A stretch of DNA of 64,000 nucleotides from CAWDVK01 sp963805715 (GCA_963805715.1 CAWDVK010000009.1:372001-436000), one strand, 5' to 3'; shown: positions 25,736 through 35,425, counted from the stretch's first letter. Notes: generated by a model not told the origin, from the sequence alone. Translations and numbers: made by a program.

Positions 25736-26785
25736 GTGCCCGCAGAGCTTGCCGGTCCCGACGCGGCCGCGCCGAATCGCCTTCCTGGCGCGGGGCTGCG
25801 CCGCTGGGCGAAAGTCACAGCCGATGCGATCTGGCGGCCCTCTCCCGCGGCGATGCGGGGGGTCGCGCTGGCCGGGCTGATCACCTCGATCGCCATCATC
25901 CTGTCCGGCGCCGCCGTCCGGCTCAGCCAGTCCGGCCTCGGCTGCCCCGACTGGCCAAGCTGCACGTCCACCAGCCTCGGCGCGGCCGGGGTGCACGGAG
26001 ACCCGCTCATCCACCGCTGGGTCGAGTTCGGCAACCGGCTGGTGACTGTCGCGATCTTCGTCATCGCCGTGCTGATCTTCGTCACCGCCTGGCGGTTCAG
26101 CGCGCGCCAGCCGCGGCGGCGGCGCGACCTCGTCTGGCTGGCCGCGGCCCAGCCGGGCTTCATCGTCGCGCAGGCCGTGATCGGCGGCCTCGTCGTGCTC
26201 ACCAATCTCAACCCGGCGCTGGTATCGGTGCACTTCCTGGCCTCCTCGGCCCTGGTGGCGGCGGCCGTGGGCCTGTACGTCCGCTGCCAGGAGGGCGCCG
26301 GCCCGGCCCGCCCGCTGGTCAGCCGCCTCGTGCGGGCGCTGGCCGGCGGGGTGGTTGGCGCGGTGGCGCTGATGCTGGCCGCGGGCACCGTGGTCACCGG
26401 CACCGGGCCGCTGGCCGGGGCCAGGTCCGTGCCCAGGTACAGCCTTCCGCTGGAAGGGGTCACCCAGCTGCATGCCGATATCGGCTGGCTGCTGGGCGGC
26501 CTGGCGATCGGGCTGGTCTTCGCGCTCCGGCTGTCGTCGGCACCGCAGCGCGCGATGCGGCTGGGCTGGGTGCTGCTCGCGCTGATCGGTACTCAGGGCG
26601 TGATCGGATACGCCCAGTACTTCAGCGGCCTGCCGGCCGGCCTGGTCTGGGTGCACGTGGCCGGCTCGACGGCCATCTGGGTCACCGCGCTGCTGCTGCC
26701 CTATGCGCTGCGCGAGCGGGTCCCGGACCTGGCCGAGGACGGCAGGCCGGTCGTGCCCCTGTCCGCGGACGTGTCCGCGCGATAA
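25736..26785 (+). CDS. ctaA: heme A synthase (CtaA/COX15)
   Basis: Converts heme O to heme A for cytochrome aa3 oxidase. 349 residues with eight membrane segments; the extracytoplasmic Cys pair in GLGCPDWPSC and the heme-ligand His in LIHRWVEFGNR are present, with matching His in the second half (VTQLHADIGW, VWVHVAGSTA). GTG at 25736. The heme O synthase gene ctaB, commonly next to it before tkt, is not in this window. Confidence 0.95.
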   Translation: MPAELAGPDAAAPNRLPGAGLRRWAKVTADAIWRPSPAAMRGVALAGLITSIAIILSGAAVRLSQSGLGCPDWPSCTSTSLGAAGVHGDPLIHRWVEFGNRLVTVAIFVIAVLIFVTAWRFSARQPRRRRDLVWLAAAQPGFIVAQAVIGGLVVLTNLNPALVSVHFLASSALVAAAVGLYVRCQEGAGPARPLVSRLVRALAGGVVGAVALMLAAGTVVTGTGPLAGARSVPRYSLPLEGVTQLHADIGWLLGGLAIGLVFALRLSSAPQRAMRLGWVLLALIGTQGVIGYAQYFSGLPAGLVWVHVAGSTAIWVTALLLPYALRERVPDLAEDGRPVVPLSADVSAR

Positions 26786-27032
26786 CTTGCTGGCCATGCC
26801 GGCAGCGTGGGTCAGCGACACGGAAATCACGCACGCCGGCAGCGACCCGCATGCGTCCAGCCTCAGCCATCCTGACCGGGTGAACACGGCCGTGCTGCGG
26901 TTCCCGGCCTCGCTGGCGTAGCGCCAATCCGCATGTCCACCAGCGTTAACGGACGCGACAGGTTAGTACTGAAGGCTCGGGGATAGGGTCGGAGCCGTAA
27001 GAAATGTCGGCAACTCAGGGACTGAGGCAACG

Positions 27033-29204
27033 GTGAGTATCGACGCGCGCGATGAGCTGGACTGGTCGCAGACCGACGCCCGGGCAGTGGACCTGATCCG
27101 CGTGCTCGCCATGGACGCAGTGCAGAAGGCCGGCTCGGGTCATCCGGGCACCGCGATGAGCCTGGCACCGGCCGCTTACCTGCTGTTCCAGCGCATCCTG
27201 CGGCATGACCCCGCTGATGCGGCGTGGCAGGGCAGGGACAGGTTCGTGCTGTCCTGCGGTCACTCCAGCCTCACCCTCTACATCCAGCTCTACCTGTCCG
27301 GGTACGGGCTGACCCTCGATGACCTGAAAGCCCTCCGCACCTGGGAGAGCCTCACCCCCGGCCATCCGGAGCACTGGCTCACGCCGGGCGTGGAGTGCAC
27401 CACGGGCCCGCTCGGCCAGGGCCTGGGAATGGCCGTGGGCATGGCCATGGCCGCCCGCCGCGAGCGGGGCCTGCTGGACCCGGACGCCGAGCCGGGCACG
27501 AGCCCGTTCGACCACCACATCTACGTCTTCTGCTCCGACGGCGACATCGAGGAGGGCATCACGCACGAGGCCTCCTCGCTGGCCGGGCATCAGGAGCTCG
27601 GCAACCTGATCGTGCTGTACGACGACAACAGCATCTCCATCGAGGACGACACCAACATCGCCAAGTCCGAGGACGTCTGCGCCCGGTACGAGGCCTACGG
27701 CTGGCATGTCCAGCGCGTCGACTGGCGCCAGCCCGACGGCTACGTCGAGGACGTCCAGGCGCTCGACCGGGCCTTCCAGGCGGCCAGGGAGCACACCGAT
27801 GCGCCGTCGTTCATCTCGCTGCGGACGATCATCGGCTGGCCCGCGCCGCACAAGCAGAACACAGGTGCCGCGCACGGCTCGGCCCTCGGGGCCGACGAGG
27901 TCGCCGCGACGAAGGAGATCCTCGGCTTCGACCCCGCCGTGGACTTCCCGGTCGAGGACGAGGCCCTGGCCCGCGCCCGTGAGGTCGCCGAGCGCGGCAA
28001 GCAGCTGCGCGCGCGCTGGAACGAGCAGTTCGCCGCCTGGTCGGCGGCCAGCCCGGACCGCCGCAGGCTGCTGGACCGGCTGGCCGCCCGCCGGCTGCCG
28101 GACGGCTGGGCCGAGGTGCTGCCGGCCTTCGAGCCCAGCGCCAAGGGCATCGCCACCCGGGCGGCGTCCGGGAAGGTGCTGAACGCGCTCGCGCCCGTGC
28201 TGCCGGAGCTATGGGGCGGGTCGGCGGACCTGGCCGAAAGCAACATCACGACGATGGAGGGTGAGCCGTCCTTCGTCCCGGTCGAGCACCAGACCAAGAT
28301 GTTCCCCGGCAACCCCTACGGCCGGATCCTGCACTTCGGCATCCGGGAGCACACCATGGGCGCGATCCTCAACGGGATCTCGCTGCACGGCCTGACCCGG
28401 CCCTACGGCGGCACCTTCATGGTCTTTAGTGACTACATGCGGCCCGCCGTCCGGCTGGCCGCGCTGATGAAGCAGCCGGTCACCTACGTATGGACGCACG
28501 ACTCGATCGGGCTCGGCGAGGACGGCCCGACGCATCAGCCGGTCGAGCACCTGTGGGCGCTGCGGGCCATTCCCGGCCTGGACGTGGTACGGCCAGCCGA
28601 CGGCAACGAGACGGCCGCCGCCTGGCAGGCGATCCTCGAGCACACCGACCGCCCGGCCGGGCTCTGCCTGACCCGCCAGGCCGTGCCGGTGTTCGACCGG
28701 TCCGTCCCGGACGGGCTGGCCAGCGCCGACCTCACCGCGCGCGGCGGCTACGTGCTCGCCGAGGCCCGCGGCGGGAGCCCGGACGTGATCCTGATCGGCA
28801 CCGGAAGCGAGGTGCAGATTGCCCTGGCCGCGCGCGAGCAGCTGGAGGCGGAGGGGATCGCGGCCCGGGTGGTATCGATGCCGTGCGTGGAATGGTTCAA
28901 GGAACAGGACGCTGACTACCGGGCAGAGGTGCTGCCGCCGGCGGTGCGCGCCCGGGTCAGCGTCGAGGCCGGCGTTGCGCTGGGCTGGCGCGAGTTCGTC
29001 GGTGACCTGGGCGAGTGCGTCAGCCTGGAGCATTTCGGCGCCTCGGCCGCCTATCAGACGCTGTACGAGAAATTCGGCCTCACGTCCGAGCACGTGGCCG
29101 AGGCCGCCAAGGCGAGCCTGGCCAGGGCGAGCGGGTCGCGCGAGGCCAGCGGCCCGGTGCCGTCAGCCCCGGGCCAGGACGCCTCCCGGCAGTCGGCCCC
29201 CTAA
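27033..29204 (+). CDS. tkt: transketolase
   Basis: ThDP-dependent enzyme of the non-oxidative pentose phosphate pathway, 723 residues. Landmarks: AGSGHPGTAMSLAP near the N-terminus, the ThDP motif GDIEEGITHEAS, the mid-domain FGIREHTMGAIL and THDSIGLGEDGPTHQP. A short Ser/Gly/Pro-rich tail follows the conserved end. GTG at 27033 starts SIDARDELDWSQTDARAVD. First gene of the tkt-tal-zwf-opcA run; 36 bases separate it from tal. Confidence 0.97.
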   Translation: MSIDARDELDWSQTDARAVDLIRVLAMDAVQKAGSGHPGTAMSLAPAAYLLFQRILRHDPADAAWQGRDRFVLSCGHSSLTLYIQLYLSGYGLTLDDLKALRTWESLTPGHPEHWLTPGVECTTGPLGQGLGMAVGMAMAARRERGLLDPDAEPGTSPFDHHIYVFCSDGDIEEGITHEASSLAGHQELGNLIVLYDDNSISIEDDTNIAKSEDVCARYEAYGWHVQRVDWRQPDGYVEDVQALDRAFQAAREHTDAPSFISLRTIIGWPAPHKQNTGAAHGSALGADEVAATKEILGFDPAVDFPVEDEALARAREVAERGKQLRARWNEQFAAWSAASPDRRRLLDRLAARRLPDGWAEVLPAFEPSAKGIATRAASGKVLNALAPVLPELWGGSADLAESNITTMEGEPSFVPVEHQTKMFPGNPYGRILHFGIREHTMGAILNGISLHGLTRPYGGTFMVFSDYMRPAVRLAALMKQPVTYVWTHDSIGLGEDGPTHQPVEHLWALRAIPGLDVVRPADGNETAAAWQAILEHTDRPAGLCLTRQAVPVFDRSVPDGLASADLTARGGYVLAEARGGSPDVILIGTGSEVQIALAAREQLEAEGIAARVVSMPCVEWFKEQDADYRAEVLPPAVRARVSVEAGVALGWREFVGDLGECVSLEHFGASAAYQTLYEKFGLTSEHVAEAAKASLARASGSREASGPVPSAPGQDASRQSAP

Positions 29205-29240
29205 GCAATCAGCCCCCTGGCAAGCTAGAAGGAGACAGTC

Positions 29241-30368
29241 ATGACAACCCAGCCCGATGACAAGCTGGGGCAGCTCAGCGCGCTTGGCGTGGCAGTGTGG
29301 CTCGATGACATCAGCCGGGAGCGCCTGCGCTCGGGCAACCTGGCCTCGCTGATGCGCGACTTCCACGTCGTGGGCGTGACCTCCAACCCCACGATCTTCG
29401 CCAGTGCCCTGTCCAAGGGAGACGCCTACGACGAGCAGATGGCCGACATCAAGGTCCGCCAGATAGGCGTCGAGCAGGCGTCCTGGGAGATCACCACCTA
29501 CGACATCCGCTGGGCCGCCGACGTGCTGTGCCCGGCCTACGATGCGTCCGACGGCGTGGACGGGCGGGTCTCCATCGAGGTCGACCCGCGGATTGCCCGC
29601 AAGACCGCGGAGACCGTCGCGTCGGCGAAGTTCCTGTGGTGGACGGTGGACCGGCCGAACCTGTTCATCAAGATCCCGGCCACCGTCGAGGGGCTGCCGG
29701 CCATCACCGCGGCGCTGGCGCAGGGCATCAGCGTGAACGTCACGCTGATCTTCTCACTGGAGCGCTACGGCCAGGTCATCGACGCGTTCATGGCGGGACT
29801 GGAGCAGGCGGCGGCGGCCGGCCACGACCTCTCGAAGATCGCGTCGGTGGCGTCCTTCTTCGTCAGCCGGGTCGACACGGAGGTGGACGCGCGGCTGGAG
29901 AAGATCGGCTCCCCGGAGGCACTGAGCCTGCGCGGCCAGGCCGCCATCGCGAACGCCCGGCTGGCCTACGAGCTTTTCGAGCAGCGGCTCTCGGACGCCA
30001 GCCCGCGGTGGGTCGCGCTGCACGACGCCGGCGCCCGGCTGCAGCGGCCGCTGTGGGCCTCGACCAGCACCAAGAACCCGGAGTACAAGGACACCATGTA
30101 CGTCACGGACCTGGTCGCGCCGCACATCGTGAACACGATGCCCGAGCCGACCCTGCACGCCGTGGCCGACCACGGGGACGTGCGCGGCGACACCATCCGT
30201 GGCACCTACGAGGAGTCACGGCGGTACTTCGAGCAGCTCAGGGCCGCCGGGGTCGACTTCGGCGACGTGGTCAGGGTGCTGGAGGATGAGGGGGTGGACA
30301 AGTTCGCCACCTCCTGGAACCAGCTGCTGGAGACGATCAAGACCGAGATGGCCACGGTGGGCCGATGA
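29241..30368 (+). CDS. tal: transaldolase
   Basis: Transfers a dihydroxyacetone unit between sugar phosphates; the Schiff-base Lys is in NLFIKIPATVEG. At 375 residues it is the long actinobacterial form; SNPTIFASAL near the N-terminus and LWASTSTKNPEYKDTMYV are typical. AGAAGGAGAC precedes the ATG. Its TGA overlaps the zwf ATG by 4 bases. Confidence 0.97.
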   Translation: MTTQPDDKLGQLSALGVAVWLDDISRERLRSGNLASLMRDFHVVGVTSNPTIFASALSKGDAYDEQMADIKVRQIGVEQASWEITTYDIRWAADVLCPAYDASDGVDGRVSIEVDPRIARKTAETVASAKFLWWTVDRPNLFIKIPATVEGLPAITAALAQGISVNVTLIFSLERYGQVIDAFMAGLEQAAAAGHDLSKIASVASFFVSRVDTEVDARLEKIGSPEALSLRGQAAIANARLAYELFEQRLSDASPRWVALHDAGARLQRPLWASTSTKNPEYKDTMYVTDLVAPHIVNTMPEPTLHAVADHGDVRGDTIRGTYEESRRYFEQLRAAGVDFGDVVRVLEDEGVDKFATSWNQLLETIKTEMATVGR

Positions 30369-31921
30369 ATGGCAAGTTGCCGCTGAACCCCAATCCGCTG
30401 CGCGACGAGCGGGACCGGCGCATCCCGCGGGTCGCCGGGCCGTGCGCCCTGGTCCTGTTCGGCGTCACCGGTGACCTCGCATCGAAGAAGCTGCTCCCGG
30501 CCATCTACGACCTGGCCAACCGCGGCCTGCTGCCGCCGGGCTTCTCGCTGGTCGGCTTTGCCCGCCGGGACTGGGAGGACGAGGACTTCGCGCAGCTCGC
30601 CCACGACGCCGTGAAGGCTCATGCCCGGACGCCATTCCGCGAGGAGGTGTGGCTCCAGCTGAGCGAGGGCGTCCGCTTCGTCGGCGGCGAGTTCGCCGAC
30701 GACGCCGCGTTCGACGAGCTGGCCGCAACGCTGGCGCAGCTCGACCAGGACCGCGGTACCGGCGGCAACTACGCCTTCTACCTGTCCATCCCGCCGAAGG
30801 CCTTCCCGCAGGTCGTCAAGCAGCTGGAGCGCTCGGGCCTGGCCACCGTGCCACCGCCGGACGCGCGCGGCCACCGGCCGTGGCGCCGGGTCGTGATCGA
30901 GAAGCCGTTCGGGCATGACCTGGCCAGCGCGCGCGAGCTGAACGATACGCTGGCCGCGGTCTTCCCGCCGCACGAGGTCTTCCGCATTGATCATTACCTC
31001 GGCAAGGAGACAGTGCAGAACCTGCTCGCGCTGCGCTTCGCCAACGAGATGTTCGAGCCGGTCTGGAACCGCGGCTACGTGGACCATATCCAGATCACGA
31101 TGGCGGAGGACATCGGGATCGGCGGCCGGGCCGGGTACTACGACGGCATCGGGGCGGCGCGCGACGTCATCCAGAACCACCTGCTGCAGCTGCTGGCGCT
31201 CACCGCGATGGAGGAGCCGCTGTCCTTCTCCCCGGACGCCCTGCGAGCCGAGAAGGAGAAGGTGCTCTCCGCGGTCCAGATCCCGGATGACCTGGCGACC
31301 GGGACTGCGCGCGGCCAGTACACGTCCGGCTGGCAGGGCGGTGTCGAGGTCTGCGGCTACCTCGAGGAGGACGGCATCCCGCCGGACTCCACCACCGAGA
31401 CCTACGCAGCCATCCGGCTCACCATCGACACCAGGCGCTGGGCCGGAGTGCCGTTCTACCTGCGCACCGGAAAGCGGCTGCCGAGCCGGATGACCGAGAT
31501 CGCGGTGCTCTTCCAGCGCGCGCCGCACCTGCCCTTCGCCGCCACCGACACCAAGGAACTCGGCCAGAACGCCCTGGTGATCCGGGTCCAGCCGGATGAG
31601 GGCGTCACGCTCAGGTTCGGCGCGAAGGTGCCGGGATCGGCGATGGAGGTGCGGGACGTGAACATGGACTTCGCCTACGGCGAGTCCTTCACCGAGGCCA
31701 GCCCGGAGGCGTACGAGCGGCTCCTGCTCGACGTGCTCATCGGCGACCCGCCGCTGCTCCCCCGGCAGAAGGAGGTCGAGCTGTCCTGGCTCATCCTCGA
31801 TCCCATCGAGGACTTCTGGGCCACCGCCGGCAAGCCCGAGCAGTACCCTGCCTGCACGCCGGGACCGCCGAGCGCGGACGCTCTGATCGCGCGCGACGGG
31901 CGATCCTGGCGGCGGCTGTAA
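30365..31921 (+). CDS. zwf: glucose-6-phosphate 1-dehydrogenase
   Basis: First enzyme of the oxidative pentose phosphate pathway, 518 residues, makes NADPH. Cofactor motif FGVTGDLASKKLLPA, the catalytic RIDHYLGKETVQN and the substrate-binding VIEKPFGHDL are intact. It is coupled to tal by overlap and followed by opcA, its actinobacterial assembly or activity partner. Confidence 0.97.
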   Translation: MNGKLPLNPNPLRDERDRRIPRVAGPCALVLFGVTGDLASKKLLPAIYDLANRGLLPPGFSLVGFARRDWEDEDFAQLAHDAVKAHARTPFREEVWLQLSEGVRFVGGEFADDAAFDELAATLAQLDQDRGTGGNYAFYLSIPPKAFPQVVKQLERSGLATVPPPDARGHRPWRRVVIEKPFGHDLASARELNDTLAAVFPPHEVFRIDHYLGKETVQNLLALRFANEMFEPVWNRGYVDHIQITMAEDIGIGGRAGYYDGIGAARDVIQNHLLQLLALTAMEEPLSFSPDALRAEKEKVLSAVQIPDDLATGTARGQYTSGWQGGVEVCGYLEEDGIPPDSTTETYAAIRLTIDTRRWAGVPFYLRTGKRLPSRMTEIAVLFQRAPHLPFAATDTKELGQNALVIRVQPDEGVTLRFGAKVPGSAMEVRDVNMDFAYGESFTEASPEAYERLLLDVLIGDPPLLPRQKEVELSWLILDPIEDFWATAGKPEQYPACTPGPPSADALIARDGRSWRRL

Positions 31922-31984
31922 CGCCAGGCCCGGCAGCCACGGACACCGGACTCCCGTAGCGGCGGCCCAGAGGAAGAGGCCCTT

Positions 31985-32911
31985 ATGCTCATCGACCTGA
32001 CCGACACGACAACCGGTGAGATCCGCGGCGCCCTGACCAGGGCACGGGATCAGCTCGGCGGCCCGACGACCGGGGTCGTGCTGAATCTCATCATCATGAC
32101 CGACGAGTCCTCGCAGCACGATGCCGTTCGCGCAGCCAGCTTCGCCGGCCGCGAGCATCCCTGCCGGGTACTCGGCGTGATCGCCAGGGACCCGCGCGGG
32201 CGCTCGCGGATCGACGCGGAGATCAGGGCCGGCGAGGGCGCACCCGGCCAGACGGTGCTGCTGCGCGTCTACGGCCCGGCCAGCCTGCATGCGGACTCGG
32301 TCGTCATGCCGCTGCTGGTGCCCGATACCCCGGTCGTGACCTGGTGGCCGAGCGCCGGGCCGGCAACCCCGTCGGCCGAGCCGCTCGGCGCGCTGGCCCA
32401 GCGGCGGATCACCGACGCTGCCGCGGCCAGTTCCCCGGCCGACGCGCTGCTGGCGCTGGCTGAGGGGTACCGGCCCGGAGACACCGACCTGAGCTGGACG
32501 CGGGCCACCTCGTGGCGGTCCGTGCTCGCGGCGACGCTGGACCAGCCGCACGGCACGATCACGGGCGGGATCGTCGCAGCCGAGGGGCGCAACCCCACCG
32601 CCGACCTGATCACGGCGTGGCTGTCCACCCGCCTGGGCGTCCCGTTCCGGCGCGATATCTCCAGCGGGCCGGGCATGACCGATGTGTCGTTCATGACCAG
32701 CGAGGGCACCATCAGCATCGCCAGGCCGGACGGCCGGACCGCGTCGCTCAGCCAGCCGGGCGAGCCGCCCAGGACCGTCGCCCTGCACCGGCGCGAGACT
32801 CCGGACCTGCTGGCCGAGGAACTGCGCAGGCTGGATCCGGACGAGGTCTACGGTGAGGTGCTGGCGGCGGCTGCGGCCGCCACGGCGGCCAGCACGGCCG
32901 GAGCAATCTAG
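31985..32911 (+). CDS. opcA: glucose-6-phosphate dehydrogenase assembly protein OpcA
   Basis: 308-residue OpcA, found with zwf in actinobacteria and cyanobacteria and needed for, or redox-linked to, Zwf activity. Typical segments: MLIDLTDTTTGEIRGAL, EHPCRVLGVIARDP and VVTWWPSAGP. It is 63 bases after zwf with AGGAAGAGG before its ATG. The 6-phosphogluconolactonase gene that often follows is not here. Confidence 0.93.
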   Translation: MLIDLTDTTTGEIRGALTRARDQLGGPTTGVVLNLIIMTDESSQHDAVRAASFAGREHPCRVLGVIARDPRGRSRIDAEIRAGEGAPGQTVLLRVYGPASLHADSVVMPLLVPDTPVVTWWPSAGPATPSAEPLGALAQRRITDAAAASSPADALLALAEGYRPGDTDLSWTRATSWRSVLAATLDQPHGTITGGIVAAEGRNPTADLITAWLSTRLGVPFRRDISSGPGMTDVSFMTSEGTISIARPDGRTASLSQPGEPPRTVALHRRETPDLLAEELRRLDPDEVYGEVLAAAAAATAASTAGAI

Positions 32912-33053
32912 GCTGACGGTGCCGCTCGCCGGGCCCGCCGGCTGGTCGCCGGGGGCGCAGCGGCGGTCGCTTGGCCCCTGGTGAGGCGAATCGCCGCCAT
33001 TGCCGGAAACTGGGTCTCCCGAAAGTCGCCTGCCAGAGTTACGCTCAGGGCAG

Positions 33054-33101
33054 AACCTTCCACATGGTTCTGGTGAGCCATGTGTGAAGACCTGGAAGGT
33101 T
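33054..33101 (+). promoter_or_regulatory. hairpin in the acetate-transporter leader
   Basis: Within the 370-base gap after opcA, AACCTTCCA (33054-33062) pairs perfectly with TGGAAGGTT (33093-33101), and inside it CATGG (33063-33067) pairs with CCATG (33078-33082). The nested stem is unusually A/T-rich for this genome and contains the ATG of a small upstream ORF. The rest of the gap (32912-33053 and 33102-33282) shows no other gene. It does not match a riboswitch I recognise. Confidence 0.5.
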
Positions 33102-33286
33102 GGCAAATGGCCGCTTTCGTTCAGTTGCGCGCGTGCCGCGAGATCATGGCAACCGGGTCGGCTCACCCAGCTGCCAGTCACGGTTCCCGCCCGCCTGTCG
33201 CCTTCCTTCCGACCATCCGACACGCCTGCCCTGTCCCCGCAGCGTGCGAGTGCCCGGGCAGGCAAGACACAGGAGGAATCTCTTGA
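33080..33286 (+). other. possible upstream ORF coupled to the acetate transporter (68 codons)
   Basis: An ATG in the hairpin above opens a 68-codon frame (MCEDLEGWQMAAFVQLRACRE...) whose TGA overlaps the TTG start of the acetate transporter (TTGA). Such overlap is how coupled genes are arranged in this genome. The product has no recognisable domain and no strong ribosome site, so it may be chance. Confidence 0.3.
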
Positions 33287-33924
33287 GCACCACCGATGAT
33301 GCTCCGGCTTCGGCGCCAGCGCCGGTCGCGCAGGCGGCCACTGGCATCGCCGATCCCGGGCCGCTCGGGCTGGCCGGATTCGCGCTGACCACGTTCCTGC
33401 TGTCCGTGGTCAACGCGCACTGGGCTAATTCGTCGAGCGGGGCCGCCTGGCTCGGCTATGCCTTCGCGTACGGCGGGCTCGCCCAGCTGCTCGCGGGAAT
33501 GTGGGAGTTCCGCAACAGGAACGTCTTCGGCTCGACGGCGTTCTCCAGTTATGGCGCCTTCTGGATCGGCCTCGGCCTCTGGTACCTCCTGGTCGCGCCG
33601 CACACCGTGGGAGTGGAGGCCAACAGGGACCTGGGCTGGATCCTGCTCGCCTTCGCCATCTTCAACTCCTACATGCTGCTCATCAGCACGCAGGTCAACG
33701 CCGCGGTGTTCGGCGTCTTCCTGACCCTGGAGGTCACCGAGATCCTGCTGTTCATCGGAAACTTCACGGTGAAGGCGGGCGGGACATCAGGCCTGGTCAA
33801 GGCGGGCGGGTACGTCGGCGTCCTGACCGCGCTGGTGGCCTGGTACACCTCGGCCGCAGGCGTGATGAACGGCCTGAAGGGCAGGCCGGTCATCCCGGTC
33901 GGCAAGCCGCTGATGGACATCTAG
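33283..33924 (+). CDS. acetate uptake transporter (SatP/GPR1-FUN34-YaaH family)
   Basis: 213 residues with six membrane segments. The family signature before helix 1 reads DPGPLGLAGFALTTFLLS (usually NPAPLGL; here Asp and Gly replace Asn and Ala), and YGGLAQLLAGMWEFRNRNVFGSTAF follows. TTG at 33283 is chosen as start because AGGAGGAATC lies directly before it and the protein begins MSTTDDAPAS there; longer frames add unconserved sequence. It likely takes up acetate or succinate with protons. A strong terminator follows. Confidence 0.9.
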   Translation: MSTTDDAPASAPAPVAQAATGIADPGPLGLAGFALTTFLLSVVNAHWANSSSGAAWLGYAFAYGGLAQLLAGMWEFRNRNVFGSTAFSSYGAFWIGLGLWYLLVAPHTVGVEANRDLGWILLAFAIFNSYMLLISTQVNAAVFGVFLTLEVTEILLFIGNFTVKAGGTSGLVKAGGYVGVLTALVAWYTSAAGVMNGLKGRPVIPVGKPLMDI

Positions 33925-33954
33925 CCTCCTGCAGCTCCAGCAGCTCGGGTGGGT

Positions 33955-33992
33955 GACTGAGCCCGGGGAACTGCGGTTCCCCGGGCTCAGTC
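33955..33992 (+). terminator. terminator after the acetate transporter
   Basis: Perfect 17-bp stem, 33955-33971 with 33976-33992, around the loop TGCG, followed by GTGTCT. It lies 31 bases after the transporter stop and ahead of the mechanosensitive channel gene, so it separates the two transcripts. It could act in both directions. Confidence 0.85.
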
Positions 33993-34020
33993 GTGTCTGC
34001 GGGGCCGGTAGCTTAGGCGA

Positions 34021-34725
34021 GTGGATCTGCAGGAGCGCCGCCAGCTCGACATGGCCGGGCAATTGGCGCGGGTGAAAAGGCGCACGAGGCCCTGGCGGTC
34101 TATCTTCGCCCTGGCCCTGGCCCTCGCGGCGGTGGTGGCCCAGGTCGTGTGGGGCCTGCCGCTGACGGTTAAGCATCACGGCGACTACAGCGACAGCCGC
34201 ATCTTCACGGCCCACGCCATCACGGTCTCGTGCACGGTCGCCTTCCTGGTCTTCGGCCTGGCCGCCACGCTGGGCCTGTCCGGCAAGGCCAAGGAACTGC
34301 TGGAGCCGACGATCGGCGCCGCGCACGCGGGCGTCGTCCGGTACTTCCTGCTGCTGGTCGGGGTGTTCCTGGTCCTGGTGGTCGCCTGCGAGCTGGCAGG
34401 ATGGCCGATCAGCAGGCTGGTCACCGCCGGGGCCGTCACCGGCGTGCTGCTGGGCATCGCGGCGCAGCAGTCCCTGGCCAACCTGTTCGCGGGCCTGGTG
34501 CTGCTGTTCGCGCGCCCGTTCCGGGTCGGCGACCGGGTGCGCTTCCGGGCCGGCGCGCTGTCCGGGCAGATCGAGGGCACCGTGGTCGATATCAGCCTGA
34601 CGTACGTGCGGCTGCAGACCGCCGACGGGCCGATGCTGCTGCCCAACTCCCAGGTCCTGGCGGCCTCGGTAGGGCCGCTGCCGGACCCCGAGCCGCCAGC
34701 GGCGGGCGATGCCGCCAGCCGCTGA
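34021..34725 (+). CDS. MscS-family mechanosensitive channel
   Basis: 234-residue membrane protein with four hydrophobic segments; the last, pore-lining one (VTAGAVTGVLLGIAAQQSLANLFAGL) has the Gly/Ala packing of MscS TM3, followed by the beta domain FRVGDRVRF and IEGTVVDISLTYVRL. The C-terminal alpha/beta vestibule domain of MscS is missing, so it is a minimal form. Predicted to release solutes under hypo-osmotic stress. GTG start at 34021. Confidence 0.87.
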   Translation: MDLQERRQLDMAGQLARVKRRTRPWRSIFALALALAAVVAQVVWGLPLTVKHHGDYSDSRIFTAHAITVSCTVAFLVFGLAATLGLSGKAKELLEPTIGAAHAGVVRYFLLLVGVFLVLVVACELAGWPISRLVTAGAVTGVLLGIAAQQSLANLFAGLVLLFARPFRVGDRVRFRAGALSGQIEGTVVDISLTYVRLQTADGPMLLPNSQVLAASVGPLPDPEPPAAGDAASR

Positions 34726-34870
34726 GCCAGGCTTCCGGCGGCATGCCCGGTCGCGTCCTGGCATGCCAGGAGGCCGGTGCCCGCTACCGCGGCACCGGCC
34801 GCCAGGCTCTGCCTGCTAGCCGCTTATAGCCACTGCCCGCGAGGCCGGCTGCCTCGCAGTCGGTCAGCCG

Positions 34871-35209
34871 CTACTTGTGACTTTCCTCATAGCTCAAGAT
34901 GACCTGTGCGGGAATCCGGCCACGATCACTGACCTCGATACCGTTGCGCTTCGCCCACGCGCGGATTTCCGCGCTCCGCTGGCGGTGTGCCGTGGTGCGC
35001 CGCTTGGGCCGGGAAACCCGGCTGGTTGCCCTGCGCGCCTTCTCAGCGAACCGCGTCAGCGTCTCGTCGAATTTCTGGCTGTGCTTCTCACATAGGTCGA
35101 TCTCATAGTCCCGGCCATCGAGGCTGAACGAACGCGTCAGGTGCTCGCCGTCGGGAATCTCCTTTGAGTCGTAGTCACATGCGAATGTGACGGAGACCTT
35201 CTGTGCCAC
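34871..35209 (-). CDS. lsr2: Lsr2-family nucleoid-associated protein
   Basis: 112 residues: N-terminal dimerisation domain (VSVTFACDYDSKEIPDG, SLDGRDYEIDLCEKH), basic linker and C-terminal DNA-binding domain with the AT-hook-like RGRIP in GIEVSDRGRIPAQV. Lsr2 is the actinobacterial H-NS analogue that silences A/T-rich, acquired DNA. GTG at 35209 is used because the protein begins VAQKVSVTF as in relatives. It is a single gene. Confidence 0.95.
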   Translation of the reverse strand: MAQKVSVTFACDYDSKEIPDGEHLTRSFSLDGRDYEIDLCEKHSQKFDETLTRFAEKARRATSRVSRPKRRTTAHRQRSAEIRAWAKRNGIEVSDRGRIPAQVILSYEESHK

Positions 35210-35425
35210 TTGCGTATCCCCCTTCCCCCGCCGCGCATATATCCCCAGGTGCATCACACCTGTAACGGCGCGGGCACAACCTTCTTTGCTAGCCCTTTCA
35301 GCGCATTCACCCGCCACGGCGGTCGACCGCTGCGGTAACCGGGCTGCTGCCGGGACTTCAGATGGCGCGCTAATCACGACGTGAAACGCGCGAATCAGCA
35401 GGTCACAGCCTTTGGCGGGCCTCTG

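Noticed and set aside
26796..26921. Short plus-strand ORF between ctaA and tkt
   Set aside because: It has no ribosome site or recognisable features and is likely chance.
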